Of a stretch of 64,000 nucleotides of DNA, positions 18,551 to 26,157 are shown one piece after another (the first letter of the stretch is position 1; each line of letters starts with the position of its first letter). Both the position numbers and the translations under genes were made by a program. The DNA is taken from NCBI RefSeq assembly GCF_002895435.1, contig NZ_POYJ01000002.1:930001-994000 (forward strand). The letters are read 5' to 3'. Origin of the DNA: Aquimarina sediminis (lineage in GTDB: Bacteria > Bacteroidota > Bacteroidia > Flavobacteriales > Flavobacteriaceae). The notes beneath the pieces are model-generated. The model saw only the letters and a list, made by a program, of their open reading frames with translations. It did no database searches and had not been told where the DNA came from.

Positions 18551-19339
18551 ATGAAAAAAATTACTTTTATTATTTCCCTCATATTTTTGTTAAATAATGT
18601 TTTGCAGGCTAAAACATTTAATGAAAAAGACCCGGTGAAGAGGTTGCTAGTAGATTATATTAATAAAATGAATGCATTGACTCAAGGGACTCAAAAAGAA
18701 GATGTATTGAATTTATTTGATGATAAATATAGTGGAAATACGGTATTTGTGAATTTGTCAGGAACTTTGGTGAGAAAGAACTATAGTAAAAAAGATATTT
18801 CTTCTCAGTTAGATGATATTATCCATGATGATAATTATAAGTTTAGATTGACATTAGACAAAGTTGTTTTTCAGAGCCAAAAAGAAAGAGCAGGAACCAT
18901 TTCGGCGGTGATAAATTTTGAATCATTTATAAATAAAAGATTGGCAGAAAAAGGAACTATGTTAATGGACATGGTAGTTGTACGTGTTAATGGAGGGTGG
19001 AAGATTGTGCAAAATAATATGGTTCGGGTCTCTGAAGCAAAAGATATAGGAGAGTGTGTATGTTATTTTTATGAAAAAGGAACAACAAAATTTGTTACCG
19101 AAGTATATTTTCCTTCAGGGCTAGAATATAGCCAGGAGCTTAACGCATTTCATGTAATTACCAAGGATAAGAAACGTATTGTGAAATCTGACAAAAAAGA
19201 ATATTACTGGAATGAAGATACAGGAAAGCTGAGTTATAAAGGTGGCTTAATTGGTCAAACCAGTGATTCTAGAAAAGCAATTGAATATGTATTAAAAAAT
19301 ATGTATAAAGAATCTTGTGTAAATATTGTATTTAACTAA
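18551..19339 (+). CDS. Exported NTF2-like (putative lumazine-binding) protein
   Basis: The 262-residue protein starts with a signal peptide (MKKITFIISLIFLLNNVLQA). An upstream in-frame start at 18497 would bury that peptide and is not used. The N-terminal half (VKRLLVDYINKMNALTQGTQ, then INFESFINKRLAEKGTMLMDMVVVRVNGGWKIVQ) has the helix-plus-curved-sheet pattern of SnoaL/NTF2-like folds. The C-terminal half is unassigned and contains the pair CVCYFYEKG. Function is unknown, and a periplasmic location is inferred. A very good bidirectional terminator follows. Confidence 0.6.
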   Translation: MKKITFIISLIFLLNNVLQAKTFNEKDPVKRLLVDYINKMNALTQGTQKEDVLNLFDDKYSGNTVFVNLSGTLVRKNYSKKDISSQLDDIIHDDNYKFRLTLDKVVFQSQKERAGTISAVINFESFINKRLAEKGTMLMDMVVVRVNGGWKIVQNNMVRVSEAKDIGECVCYFYEKGTTKFVTEVYFPSGLEYSQELNAFHVITKDKKRIVKSDKKEYYWNEDTGKLSYKGGLIGQTSDSRKAIEYVLKNMYKESCVNIVFN

Positions 19340-19358
19340 GGTCTTGTATAGTTGATTT

Positions 19359-19392
19359 AAAAAGGATCCAGCTAAGAAGCTGGATCCTTTTT
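19359..19392. terminator. Bidirectional terminator between convergent genes
   Basis: A 15-bp perfect stem (AAAAAGGATCCAGCT at 19359-19373 with its complement at 19378-19392) has a 4-base loop and is flanked by A and T tracts. It can therefore serve both the exported protein gene and the tetR gene. Confidence 0.92.
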
Positions 19393-19402
19393 TATACTTC
19401 TT

Positions 19403-19972
19403 TTAGATAATAGTTTGATCTTTCAGAAAACCTCGCCACGAAATTTCTATAGCTTGATTGATATGCTTTTCCTGAAGTTTTACCTGCTCATTTTCATGAA
19501 TCTTTACCAGTGATACTACATTTCCAAAAAACAATTCTTCCATTACCAACGTGTTATACGACTTAAAAGTTTTTTGCTTAATACCTTTTTTAAAATAGTC
19601 TTCAATATCTCCATAGTATTGTCGTGCTTTATCTTTTAGAGATTGTGGGATTTCTGGAGAACGAGCAATCTGTTCAGAAAAAATAAATGCTAGAGGATTG
19701 TTTACAAAATAATAAAACAGATTAAGCCACATAACGGTAAACTGTTTTTTGATATCGTCCTCAGGGATATTACGCATAACTACTGTCCCAAAATCCTGAG
19801 TTAGCATTAAATAAAGTTCAGTAATAATTTCTTCCTTATTTTTAAAATGATGATAAACTGTTCCATTCGCTACACCAGATTCTTTAATAATCTGAGAAAG
19901 AGAAGTAGCATTGATACCTTGCTTAGTTATTAATTCTAGAGTAGTCTGTAAGACTATTGCTTTTTTACTCAT
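19403..19972 (-). CDS. TetR/AcrR-family regulator
   Basis: The 189-residue protein has the TetR N-terminal HTH: ELITKQGINATSLSQIIKESGVANGTVYHHFKNKEEI in residues about 12-49. A helical ligand-binding domain follows. It lies 26 bases downstream of tspO in the same direction and is probably co-transcribed. A 15-base palindrome just ahead of tspO (20482-20496) is the best candidate operator. That would make this an autoregulated tspO-tetR unit facing the mevalonate operon. The ligand is unknown. Confidence 0.88.
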   Translation of the reverse strand: MSKKAIVLQTTLELITKQGINATSLSQIIKESGVANGTVYHHFKNKEEIITELYLMLTQDFGTVVMRNIPEDDIKKQFTVMWLNLFYYFVNNPLAFIFSEQIARSPEIPQSLKDKARQYYGDIEDYFKKGIKQKTFKSYNTLVMEELFFGNVVSLVKIHENEQVKLQEKHINQAIEISWRGFLKDQTII

Positions 19973-19998
19973 ACAAAATCATATTCCTTATTCCTAGT

Positions 19999-20472
19999 TT
20001 AATTTAGTTGCCATATACCAAAGTTTAATGCAGTCACAAAAGCGACCCAAATGACATAAGGGATAAGTAGGTAAGCAGCCGTAGAATTAACTACAGTAAA
20101 CCATTTGATCGTAAACAGCAATAGGATAAAGAGGGCTATAATATCCAGTAATGCGATCAATGGGTTTTGTAATCCAAAAAAAATAATGGGCCAAGCTGCA
20201 CTAAGCAATAACTGGAACCCAAAATGGTATAACGCTGTTTTTACCCATTTATGATAAAAACCTTTGCTCCAAACAATTCCAGCTGCAATTCCCATTAGAA
20301 TATATAGTAAAACCCAAGTAGGCCCATAAATCCAATTAGGAGGAGTAAAAGAAGGTTTGTTTAAAGATGAATACCATGTGTTAAGTGATGTTTGAGTGGC
20401 AATACTACTCAAAAATCCAATTAAAACACACAATAATAACGCAATACTAATACGAAATAATTTTTTTTTCAT
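19999..20472 (-). CDS. tspO: TspO/MBR family membrane protein
   Basis: The 157-residue protein has five hydrophobic segments and the family motifs SLNKPSFTPPNWIYGPTWVLLYILMG (tryptophan-rich first loop, residues about 37-62) and LNFGIWQLN at the end. TspO binds tetrapyrroles and, in eukaryotic homologues, cholesterol. In bacteria it is linked to stress and porphyrin handling. It diverges from the mevalonate/prenyl operon and precedes a TetR gene. Length is normal. The sequence does not show which ligand it binds. Confidence 0.93.
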   Translation of the reverse strand: MKKKLFRISIALLLCVLIGFLSSIATQTSLNTWYSSLNKPSFTPPNWIYGPTWVLLYILMGIAAGIVWSKGFYHKWVKTALYHFGFQLLLSAAWPIIFFGLQNPLIALLDIIALFILLLFTIKWFTVVNSTAAYLLIPYVIWVAFVTALNFGIWQLN

Positions 20473-20481
20473 TGAAATTAG

Positions 20482-20496
20482 TTAGTACAGTACTAA
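20482..20496. promoter_or_regulatory. Candidate TetR operator upstream of tspO
   Basis: TTAGTACAGTACTAA is a palindrome with 7-base arms around one central base. It lies 10 bases ahead of the tspO start codon and about 50 bases upstream of the mvaD -7 element. Its symmetry and proximity suit the TetR protein encoded downstream of tspO. Confidence 0.45.
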
Positions 20497-20545
20497 AATA
20501 GCAATTTATTTTTACTACCCTATGCTTATAATGTACTATAGCACT

Positions 20546-20553
20546 TATCTTTG
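20546..20553 (+). promoter_or_regulatory. -7 element for the mevalonate operon
   Basis: TATCTTTG matches TAnnTTTG, 20 bases ahead of the mvaD ATG at 20573. The -33 box is weak (TTA at 20526-20528). The position also argues against translation from the more upstream in-frame ATG at 20522. Confidence 0.55.
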
Positions 20554-20572
20554 CATAAAATTATTATATACT

Positions 20573-21658
20573 ATGACAGATTATCCCGAGTTTGCCTCTT
20601 CTGTAATTTCAGAATTACCTGAGAAAGGAGTGATATCATGCTCTTCTCCTAGTAATATTGCCTTGATTAAATACTGGGGTAAACGACCAATTCAATTGCC
20701 AGAAAATGCGTCAATTAGTTTTACACTAGATAGTTGTAAAACAACCACGGATTTATCATACAGGAAAAGAGATGTTGAAGGAGATGATTTTGATTTTGAA
20801 TTGTTTTTTGAAGGGAAGCCTAAGCCAGATTTTAAACCTAAAATTGAAAGCTTCTTTGAAAGAATATATCAGTACCTTCCTTTTTTAAAGAACTATGCTT
20901 TTACTATCCATACTACTAATACATTTCCGCATAGTAGCGGTATTGCGTCCTCAGCAAGTGGGATGAGTGCTTTGGCTTATTGTCTGATGCAATTAGAAAA
21001 AAGAATTAACCCAGATATTTCTGAAGCAGAATTTATACAGAAATCTTCATTCTTGGCTCGCCTAGGGTCTGGAAGCGCGTGTAGAAGTATTGAAGGGCCC
21101 GTTACTGTATGGGGGGAACATTCTGATATTGTCGGTAGCAGTGATGCTTTTGCGATACCTTTTCCGTCACCAATCCATCCAAATTTTGAAAACTATCAGG
21201 ATACCATTTTATTGATCGATAAAGGAGAAAAACAGGTAAGTAGCACTGTAGGACATAATCTAATGCATGGTCATCCATTTGCGTCGAAGAGATTCGAGCA
21301 GGCTTCGGGTAATATATCTTTGTTAAAAGAAATATTGACATCAGGAGATTTAGATGCATTTATTGAGGTCGTAGAGAGTGAAGCACTGACTTTACATGCG
21401 ATGATGATGACATCCTTGCCTTATTTTATTTTGATGAAACCTAATACGTTATCCGTTATTCAGGAAATTTGGGAATATCGTAATACTACAGGATCCAAAA
21501 TTTGTTTTACCTTGGATGCAGGTGCTAATGTACATATATTGTATCCCGATTCAGAAAAAAAGCAAGTTTTAGAATTCATAACCAATAAGTTAGTTGCGTA
21601 TTGTCAGAATGGACAGTATATTTGCGACAAAATAGGATTAGGGGCAAAATTATTGTAA
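20573..21658 (+). CDS. mvaD: Diphosphomevalonate decarboxylase
   Basis: The 361-residue GHMP-superfamily enzyme has the decarboxylase signature SPSNIALIKYWGKR (about residues 25-38) and the ATP-binding loop PHSSGIASSASGMSALAYCL. FLARLGSGSACRSIEGPVTVWG lies mid-protein. It converts mevalonate diphosphate to isopentenyl diphosphate. The ATG at 20573 is preferred over 20522 because it follows the promoter and gives the family's length. It is first in an operon with mevalonate kinase and a prenyltransferase, so isoprenoid synthesis here uses the mevalonate route, as in most Flavobacteriia. Confidence 0.94.
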   Translation: MTDYPEFASSVISELPEKGVISCSSPSNIALIKYWGKRPIQLPENASISFTLDSCKTTTDLSYRKRDVEGDDFDFELFFEGKPKPDFKPKIESFFERIYQYLPFLKNYAFTIHTTNTFPHSSGIASSASGMSALAYCLMQLEKRINPDISEAEFIQKSSFLARLGSGSACRSIEGPVTVWGEHSDIVGSSDAFAIPFPSPIHPNFENYQDTILLIDKGEKQVSSTVGHNLMHGHPFASKRFEQASGNISLLKEILTSGDLDAFIEVVESEALTLHAMMMTSLPYFILMKPNTLSVIQEIWEYRNTTGSKICFTLDAGANVHILYPDSEKKQVLEFITNKLVAYCQNGQYICDKIGLGAKLL

Positions 21659-21708
21659 CTTTATCTTAAGTAAGGAGACATATTAGATATAACCAGGACA
21701 AAAAAATA

Positions 21709-22644
21709 ATGAAGGGACCGTTATTTTATTCAAAAATACTTTTATTCGGAGAATATGGCATAATTAAAGACTCTAAGGGTCTTTCGATACCATATAATTT
21801 TTTTAAAGGAGCGCTAAAGGTTTCGGAAACACCTGACCAAAACGCTATACAATCAAATGATAATCTTAAAAATTTCGCAAAGTATCTTGAAGAGATTCAA
21901 GAAAAAGGAATAGTACAATTTGATTTAGAGAAACTCCACGCTGATATCAATTCAGGAATGTATTTCGATAGTAGTATCCCTCAAGGATATGGAGTAGGGA
22001 GTAGTGGTGCTTTGGTGGCTGCTATTTATGATAAATATGCATCTGATAAAATTACGGTATTAGAAAATCTTACTCGAGATAAATTGTTAAAGCTGAAAGA
22101 AGTTTTTGGTCTTATGGAATCTTTTTTCCATGGTAAAAGCTCAGGATTGGATCCACTAAACAGTTACCTTAGTTTGCCAATTCTAATTCATTCTAATGAC
22201 AATATAGAACCAGCAGGGATACCTTCGCAAAGTGTAGAGAATAAGAAAGGAGCAGTTTTTTTATTAGATAGTGGGATTGTAGGAGAAACAGCACCAATGG
22301 TCAGCATTTTTATGGAAAACATGAAACAGGAGGGTTTTCGTAATATGCTCAAAAACCAATTTGTAAAATACACCGATGCATGTGTAGAAGATTTCTTGCA
22401 AGGAGATGTTAAATCCTTGTTTTCTAATATAAAAGAACTATCTCATGTGGTTTTGGATAATTTCAAACCAATGATACCTAAGCAGTTTCATAATTTATGG
22501 AAAAGAGGGATAGAAACTAATGATTACTATCTCAAACTATGTGGTTCTGGTGGTGGAGGCTATATATTAGGCTTTACACAAGATTTTGATAAAGCAAAAG
22601 CTTCACTTAAGGATTATAAACTAGAAGTGGTTTACAATTTTTAA
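21709..22644 (+). CDS. Mevalonate kinase-like GHMP kinase
   Basis: The 311-residue protein starts YSKILLFGEYGII, the substrate-binding N-terminus of GHMP kinases. It has the ATP loop PQGYGVGSSGALVAAIYDKY near residue 90 and the C-terminal glycine motif LKLCGSGGGGYILGF. Its place between mvaD and a prenyltransferase, and the ESFFHGKSSGLDPL motif, support mevalonate kinase. Phosphomevalonate kinase is a less likely alternative. It lies 50 bases after mvaD and 12 bases before the prenyltransferase gene. Confidence 0.87.
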   Translation: MKGPLFYSKILLFGEYGIIKDSKGLSIPYNFFKGALKVSETPDQNAIQSNDNLKNFAKYLEEIQEKGIVQFDLEKLHADINSGMYFDSSIPQGYGVGSSGALVAAIYDKYASDKITVLENLTRDKLLKLKEVFGLMESFFHGKSSGLDPLNSYLSLPILIHSNDNIEPAGIPSQSVENKKGAVFLLDSGIVGETAPMVSIFMENMKQEGFRNMLKNQFVKYTDACVEDFLQGDVKSLFSNIKELSHVVLDNFKPMIPKQFHNLWKRGIETNDYYLKLCGSGGGGYILGFTQDFDKAKASLKDYKLEVVYNF

Positions 22645-22656
22645 AAAGCATCGTTT

Positions 22657-23565
22657 ATGCTTACCAGAAAAAATAAACTCATTCTTCTCAAATTACTGAG
22701 TTTGTTTTCTGTGGTTAGAGGATATAATATTCTTATTATTGTATTTGCACAATATCTTACATCAATATTTATTCTGGCACCACGAATTAGGATACGAAAT
22801 GTTATTCTTGATCCTAATCTGTTTGTTATCGTATTAGCATCTGCAGGAGTGATAGCTGCAGGATATATTATTAATAATTTCTATGACAAAGAAAAAGATT
22901 TAATCAACAGACCTCAGAAAACCATGTTGGATCGTTTGGTCAGTCAGCGAACCAAGTTGACAGGGTATTTTGTTCTTAATTTTCTTTCGGTTGTATGTGC
23001 CAGTTATGTTTCGTTCAGAGCTGTTGTTTTTTTCTCTTTATATATTTTCGGGATTTGGTTATACTCACATAAATTAAAAAAATTCCCAATAGTAGGTAAT
23101 ATAGTAGCTTCTTTACTTGCGATTACTCCATTTTTCGCAGTATTTATCTATTATAAAAATTTTGATGAAGTGATTTTTGTGCATGCTACATTTTTACTTC
23201 TAATGTTAGTAATGAGAGAGATGATAAAGGATTTAGGAAACCTTAGAGGGGATCTTGCTCAGAATTACAAAACAATACCTATAGTCTATGGAGAGTTAAT
23301 TTCTAAAAGAATAGTAAGTGTTTTGATTCTAGCATCTGGCGTCCCTATTTATCTGCTGTTAACCCGATACGAGATTGGGTATATGTACCTTTATTTTTAC
23401 TCCTGTATTGCGCTCCTTATTATGTTTTTATTAGGCTTATGGCAATCCAAAGGAAGAACGCATTATGTCTGGTTACATAATATATTAAAATTAATCATTG
23501 TAGTGGGAACATTTAGTATTATTCTTATTGATGTGAATATGGTTTTAGATAGAGTTCTTTGGTAA
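22657..23565 (+). CDS. UbiA-family prenyltransferase (geranylgeranylglycerol-phosphate geranylgeranyltransferase-like)
   Basis: The 302-residue protein has about eight membrane segments. The first UbiA aspartate motif is in NNFYDKEKDLINRPQK (about residues 71-86), and a second acidic stretch is MREMIKDLGNLRGDLAQNYKTI. UbiA enzymes attach prenyl chains to acceptors in the membrane. The mevalonate operon and the sequence type suggest the group annotated as geranylgeranylglycerol-phosphate transferase, an archaeal-lipid enzyme whose real substrate in Flavobacteriia is unsettled. In related genomes a pseudouridine synthase usually follows directly. Here about 6.9 kb of other DNA separates them. 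Confidence 0.82.
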   Translation: MLTRKNKLILLKLLSLFSVVRGYNILIIVFAQYLTSIFILAPRIRIRNVILDPNLFVIVLASAGVIAAGYIINNFYDKEKDLINRPQKTMLDRLVSQRTKLTGYFVLNFLSVVCASYVSFRAVVFFSLYIFGIWLYSHKLKKFPIVGNIVASLLAITPFFAVFIYYKNFDEVIFVHATFLLLMLVMREMIKDLGNLRGDLAQNYKTIPIVYGELISKRIVSVLILASGVPIYLLLTRYEIGYMYLYFYSCIALLIMFLLGLWQSKGRTHYVWLHNILKLIIVVGTFSIILIDVNMVLDRVLW

Positions 23566-23569
23566 AAAA

Positions 23570-23596
23570 AAGCAGCTGAGTATATTACAGCTGCTT
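23570..23596 (-). terminator. Terminator of the small duplicated exported-protein gene, copy A
   Basis: AAGCAGCTG (23570-23578) pairs with CAGCTGCTT (23588-23596). On the minus strand a run of eight T follows. A closely similar hairpin follows copy B at 28603-28632. Confidence 0.82.
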
Positions 23597-23625
23597 CGTT
23601 TGGTTTAATGAACGGGTGGCTAAAC

Positions 23626-23979
23626 TTATGCTCCCAGAGGTTTTTTAATTCTTAAAGAGATATGGTATACTCTGTTAGGTGATTCTGATGTCTTAAGATC
23701 TGTTTTCTTGTAGTTTAGTCTTGATTTTATGTAAGATTTAATTATGTGTCTTTTAGAATCTACATTTAATACTACGATTTCTCCTTCTGTATTAATCGTG
23801 AATTCAATTTTTGCTTGAAGCTCTTCTTGCTCTAATAACTTAATTTCTGGTTTTTCTAATAGAGATGCAATTTGCTCTCTTAATTGTTGATTAGTGTCTT
23901 TTTCTGGATTGTTGTTGTTTGCAAATAACTGGCTTGTACTTAATACAACTGCGAATAATAAAACTGTTAACTTTTTCAT
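23626..23979 (-). CDS. Small exported protein, copy A of a duplicated pair
   Basis: The 117-residue protein has a signal peptide (MKKLTVLLFAVVLSTSQLFA). The mature part has the core AKIEFTINTEGEIVVLNVD, then IKSYIKSRLNY. The beta-strand and 'gain-of-function over residues, then helix' layout resembles the TonB C-terminal fold seen in many small secreted Bacteroidota proteins, but the similarity is weak and no function is known. It is about three quarters identical to the protein at 28656-29012. Both upstream and downstream DNA are also duplicated, with the same spacing. Periplasmic location is inferred. Confidence 0.75.
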   Translation of the reverse strand: MKKLTVLLFAVVLSTSQLFANNNNPEKDTNQQLREQIASLLEKPEIKLLEQEELQAKIEFTINTEGEIVVLNVDSKRHIIKSYIKSRLNYKKTDLKTSESPNRVYHISLRIKKPLGA

Positions 23980-25001
23980 TTTTTTGGTTTTTTTGATTTG
24001 AGTATTTAAGTATTGTTTGTTTTAATTTGATGAGACAAATGTAGTGTCGAATACCTCATTATTTTTAATTCTTATTTTATTAGAATGTGTTACTATGATT
24101 ACGTTTAGGTTAAAAGGAGTATGGTTTAACGAAAATTAAACTTTGCAGAATAAATACTATTTAGAGGTGTACTTTTTAAGAATGGATAAGAAAATGAAGA
24201 TTGAATATCAAATTCTTAATGTTCCTACAGTAATAGTATCATATTCTGACTTTTTGTAGATGTTCTAATGTTACCTTAGGATTAAAATATGGTTTTCCCA
24301 TAATGCACAAGAGAATGGTTAAAGGTTTGTGAGTCAAAATTTTATTAGAGTTTTGCCACCATAATACTGGTTTTGTATTATGCAAAGAAAATACATTGCT
24401 AATAGTAAATAATTTAGACTAGACAACATTCCAAATCGCCTAGTATCTTATTAAAAGATTTTATAAAAGCCCTGATCTACATAAAATAGGGCAAGTTTTT
24501 TAAGTGATTTAACCTTTCGAGGTTAGGAAGAACTGAAAAACTATCAGGAATTGACTCCAAAAGTATACCTAAGTTAGTTTTTCAGGTTTAACAGCTATTA
24601 AAAATGGAGGCAATAACACTAAATTGTTTTTAGTATAAAAGTTATCTAATTCTACTGCTATACCTACTTACTATATAGAGGTCAAGTAATTAATAAAGGA
24701 GGAATTAGAAGGAGATTGTTATCTATTTCGCTCTCTACACCCATTAAGGTCGTAAGCTTAAATTCGAATTAAAAACAAACGTATTAAATCCATAACAGCT
24801 TACCTTGTTATATCTAAGTATTTCCTACAATGTTTTTGAAGTATAGTTGATATTATTTTGAAGTTAAATGACTGATTTGTAAGTTTTTGATGTTTGTATA
24901 AAAAATGTTAATAGAGATATAATGAAAACGTTTACTTATCTATGATTCCTTTTGTTTTTAATTACTAATCTTGTCAAGTTTTAAAAAAATAAGGATTTAG
25001 T
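23980..25001. other. 1-kb region without an intact gene
   Basis: The left 300 bases belong to duplicated segment copy A. The middle (about 24440-24770) carries the leucine-rich-repeat relic described separately. GCCCTA and TAGGGC flank an imperfect hairpin near 24468-24500 followed by T residues. The right 150 bases lead into the barrel gene and show no clear promoter. Confidence 0.5.
24440..24770 (-). pseudogene. Probable relic of a leucine-rich-repeat protein gene
   Basis: On the minus strand, three short pieces in shifting frames look like consecutive leucine-rich repeats: NNLLLIPPLLIT (around 24705), KNNLVLLPPFLIAV (around 24613), and LESIPDSFSVLPNLERL then LKNLPYF (around 24551 and 24494). 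Each holds the LxxLPxxL spacing of bacterial LRRs. They are interrupted by stops and frame changes, and the distance between repeats is irregular (92, 62, 57 bases instead of a constant 69). No start or complete reading frame remains. The match is by eye only, so the call is tentative. Confidence 0.38.
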
Positions 25002-25622
25002 ATGAATAAGTATTTTGCAATATTTGTTATTAATACAATAATGTGTTTCACATCGTTTTCACAAGATCTTTTTGTAGATGTGGGTATCAATTATACCAAA
25101 TTTGATTATAAAAACTCATTAGGAGACTCTAATATAGAATTATTGAAAGAATCTGGTTTGTTTTTTGCCACTGGAGTATCACATAGTATTTCTTCAAAAG
25201 ACAGATTGTATCATTTGGTTAGTTTGAATTATAACCAATATAATTCTCGTGCATTTAACAACGAAAAGATTTATTCTTGGGAAACATCCTATATAGGTAT
25301 TCAGAATATGTTAAAGTATAAGGTGTTTGAGGCTAGGAGTAGTTTTAGCTTAGATGTTGCAATTGGGTTGAATATCTCTCATATAGTTTATGGTAGGCAA
25401 ACTCTTAATAATAAGATTATTAATATTTCAAGTCATGAAGAGTTTTCAGGGATTTTCCTACAACCTGTAATAGGATTAGAAACTTCTTATAAAGTAAGTC
25501 GATTTTTAGCGTTGAAATTAGGGTATAACTACTCAATAGCATTTAACACAAAAAAAAACATAGAAAAATTAAAGTTTTTAAATAATCAAGTATTCATAGG
25601 AGTAGTTTTTCCTGCTCAATAA
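25002..25622 (+). CDS. Outer-membrane beta-barrel protein
   Basis: The 206-residue protein has a signal peptide (MNKYFAIFVINTIMCFTSFS, cut before QD). Alternating-residue strands follow (VDVGINYTKFDY, YHLVSLNYNQYN, FLALKLGYNYSIAF), ending VFIGVVFPAQ, the pattern of small porin-family barrels of Bacteroidota (outer-membrane protein beta-barrel). It is first in a tight set with a type IX secreted protein (11 bases on) and a large fibre-like protein (5 bases further). A role in anchoring or assembling those products is inferred from order only. Confidence 0.75.
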   Translation: MNKYFAIFVINTIMCFTSFSQDLFVDVGINYTKFDYKNSLGDSNIELLKESGLFFATGVSHSISSKDRLYHLVSLNYNQYNSRAFNNEKIYSWETSYIGIQNMLKYKVFEARSSFSLDVAIGLNISHIVYGRQTLNNKIINISSHEEFSGIFLQPVIGLETSYKVSRFLALKLGYNYSIAFNTKKNIEKLKFLNNQVFIGVVFPAQ

Positions 25623-25633
25623 AATTATTATTT

Positions 25634-26152
25634 ATGAAAAAAAAAGTACTTTGCTTTTTGTTGTTCTGTGCAATATTTTTAATTTCTTCAATCACATTTT
25701 CTCAAAATGCTAATAAAATATTGTTTAGATCAACTTTGAGTCGACTGTCAGGACTTCAATCGAAGACTATTTCTGAAAACAATAAAAAATATACTGTTAT
25801 ACAAAGTGTTGGCCAATCTAGCATTATCGGAACTTTTTCTAAAAATAAAATCATTGTGAGACAAGGTTTTTTACAACCACTTACAGCCATTGAATATCAT
25901 TTAAAAACAAACAAGTTAAAGTATTGTGTTTATCCCAATCCATTTATAAGGAATTTAAATATAGTATTTAAAGAAGAGATCAAAACAAATATTCTTGTAA
26001 AAATCTTTGATTTATCAGGTAAACTACATTTTGTGAAGACTTATAACGCAAGGGGTAGTATTGATTTGCTCCTGGATTTACCTAGTTCAGTATATGTTGT
26101 AATAGTTACTGCCAACAATAAAAGAAGCGATAATTTAATATTAAAAAAATAA
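25634..26152 (+). CDS. Secreted protein with type IX (Por) C-terminal sorting domain
   Basis: The 172-residue protein has a signal peptide (MKKKVLCFLLFCAIFLISSITFS). A short region follows containing VIQSVGQSSIIGTF and VRQGFLQP, then a C-terminal sorting domain of type A. That domain starts at YPNPF, contains LVKIFDLSGKL, a Y-V-V-I-V strand, and ends in DNLILKK. This domain routes proteins through the type IX secretion system to the cell surface. The cargo part is only about 80 residues. It sits between the barrel and the fibre-like gene. Confidence 0.82.
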   Translation: MKKKVLCFLLFCAIFLISSITFSQNANKILFRSTLSRLSGLQSKTISENNKKYTVIQSVGQSSIIGTFSKNKIIVRQGFLQPLTAIEYHLKTNKLKYCVYPNPFIRNLNIVFKEEIKTNILVKIFDLSGKLHFVKTYNARGSIDLLLDLPSSVYVVIVTANNKRSDNLILKK

Positions 26153-26157
26153 ACAGT

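Larger units (their letters stand above)
23566..24300. repeat. Duplicated segment, copy A (left border of accessory island)
   Basis: This segment has a diverged direct copy at about 28601-29330. Conserved landmarks are collinear: the CAGCTG terminator hairpin, the small gene, a 24-base identical block (24135-24158 against 29166-29189, 156 and 154 bases upstream of the two start codons), and AATGTTACCTTA (24267-24278 against 29297-29308). The region upstream of the gene has no other open frame. Confidence 0.8.
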
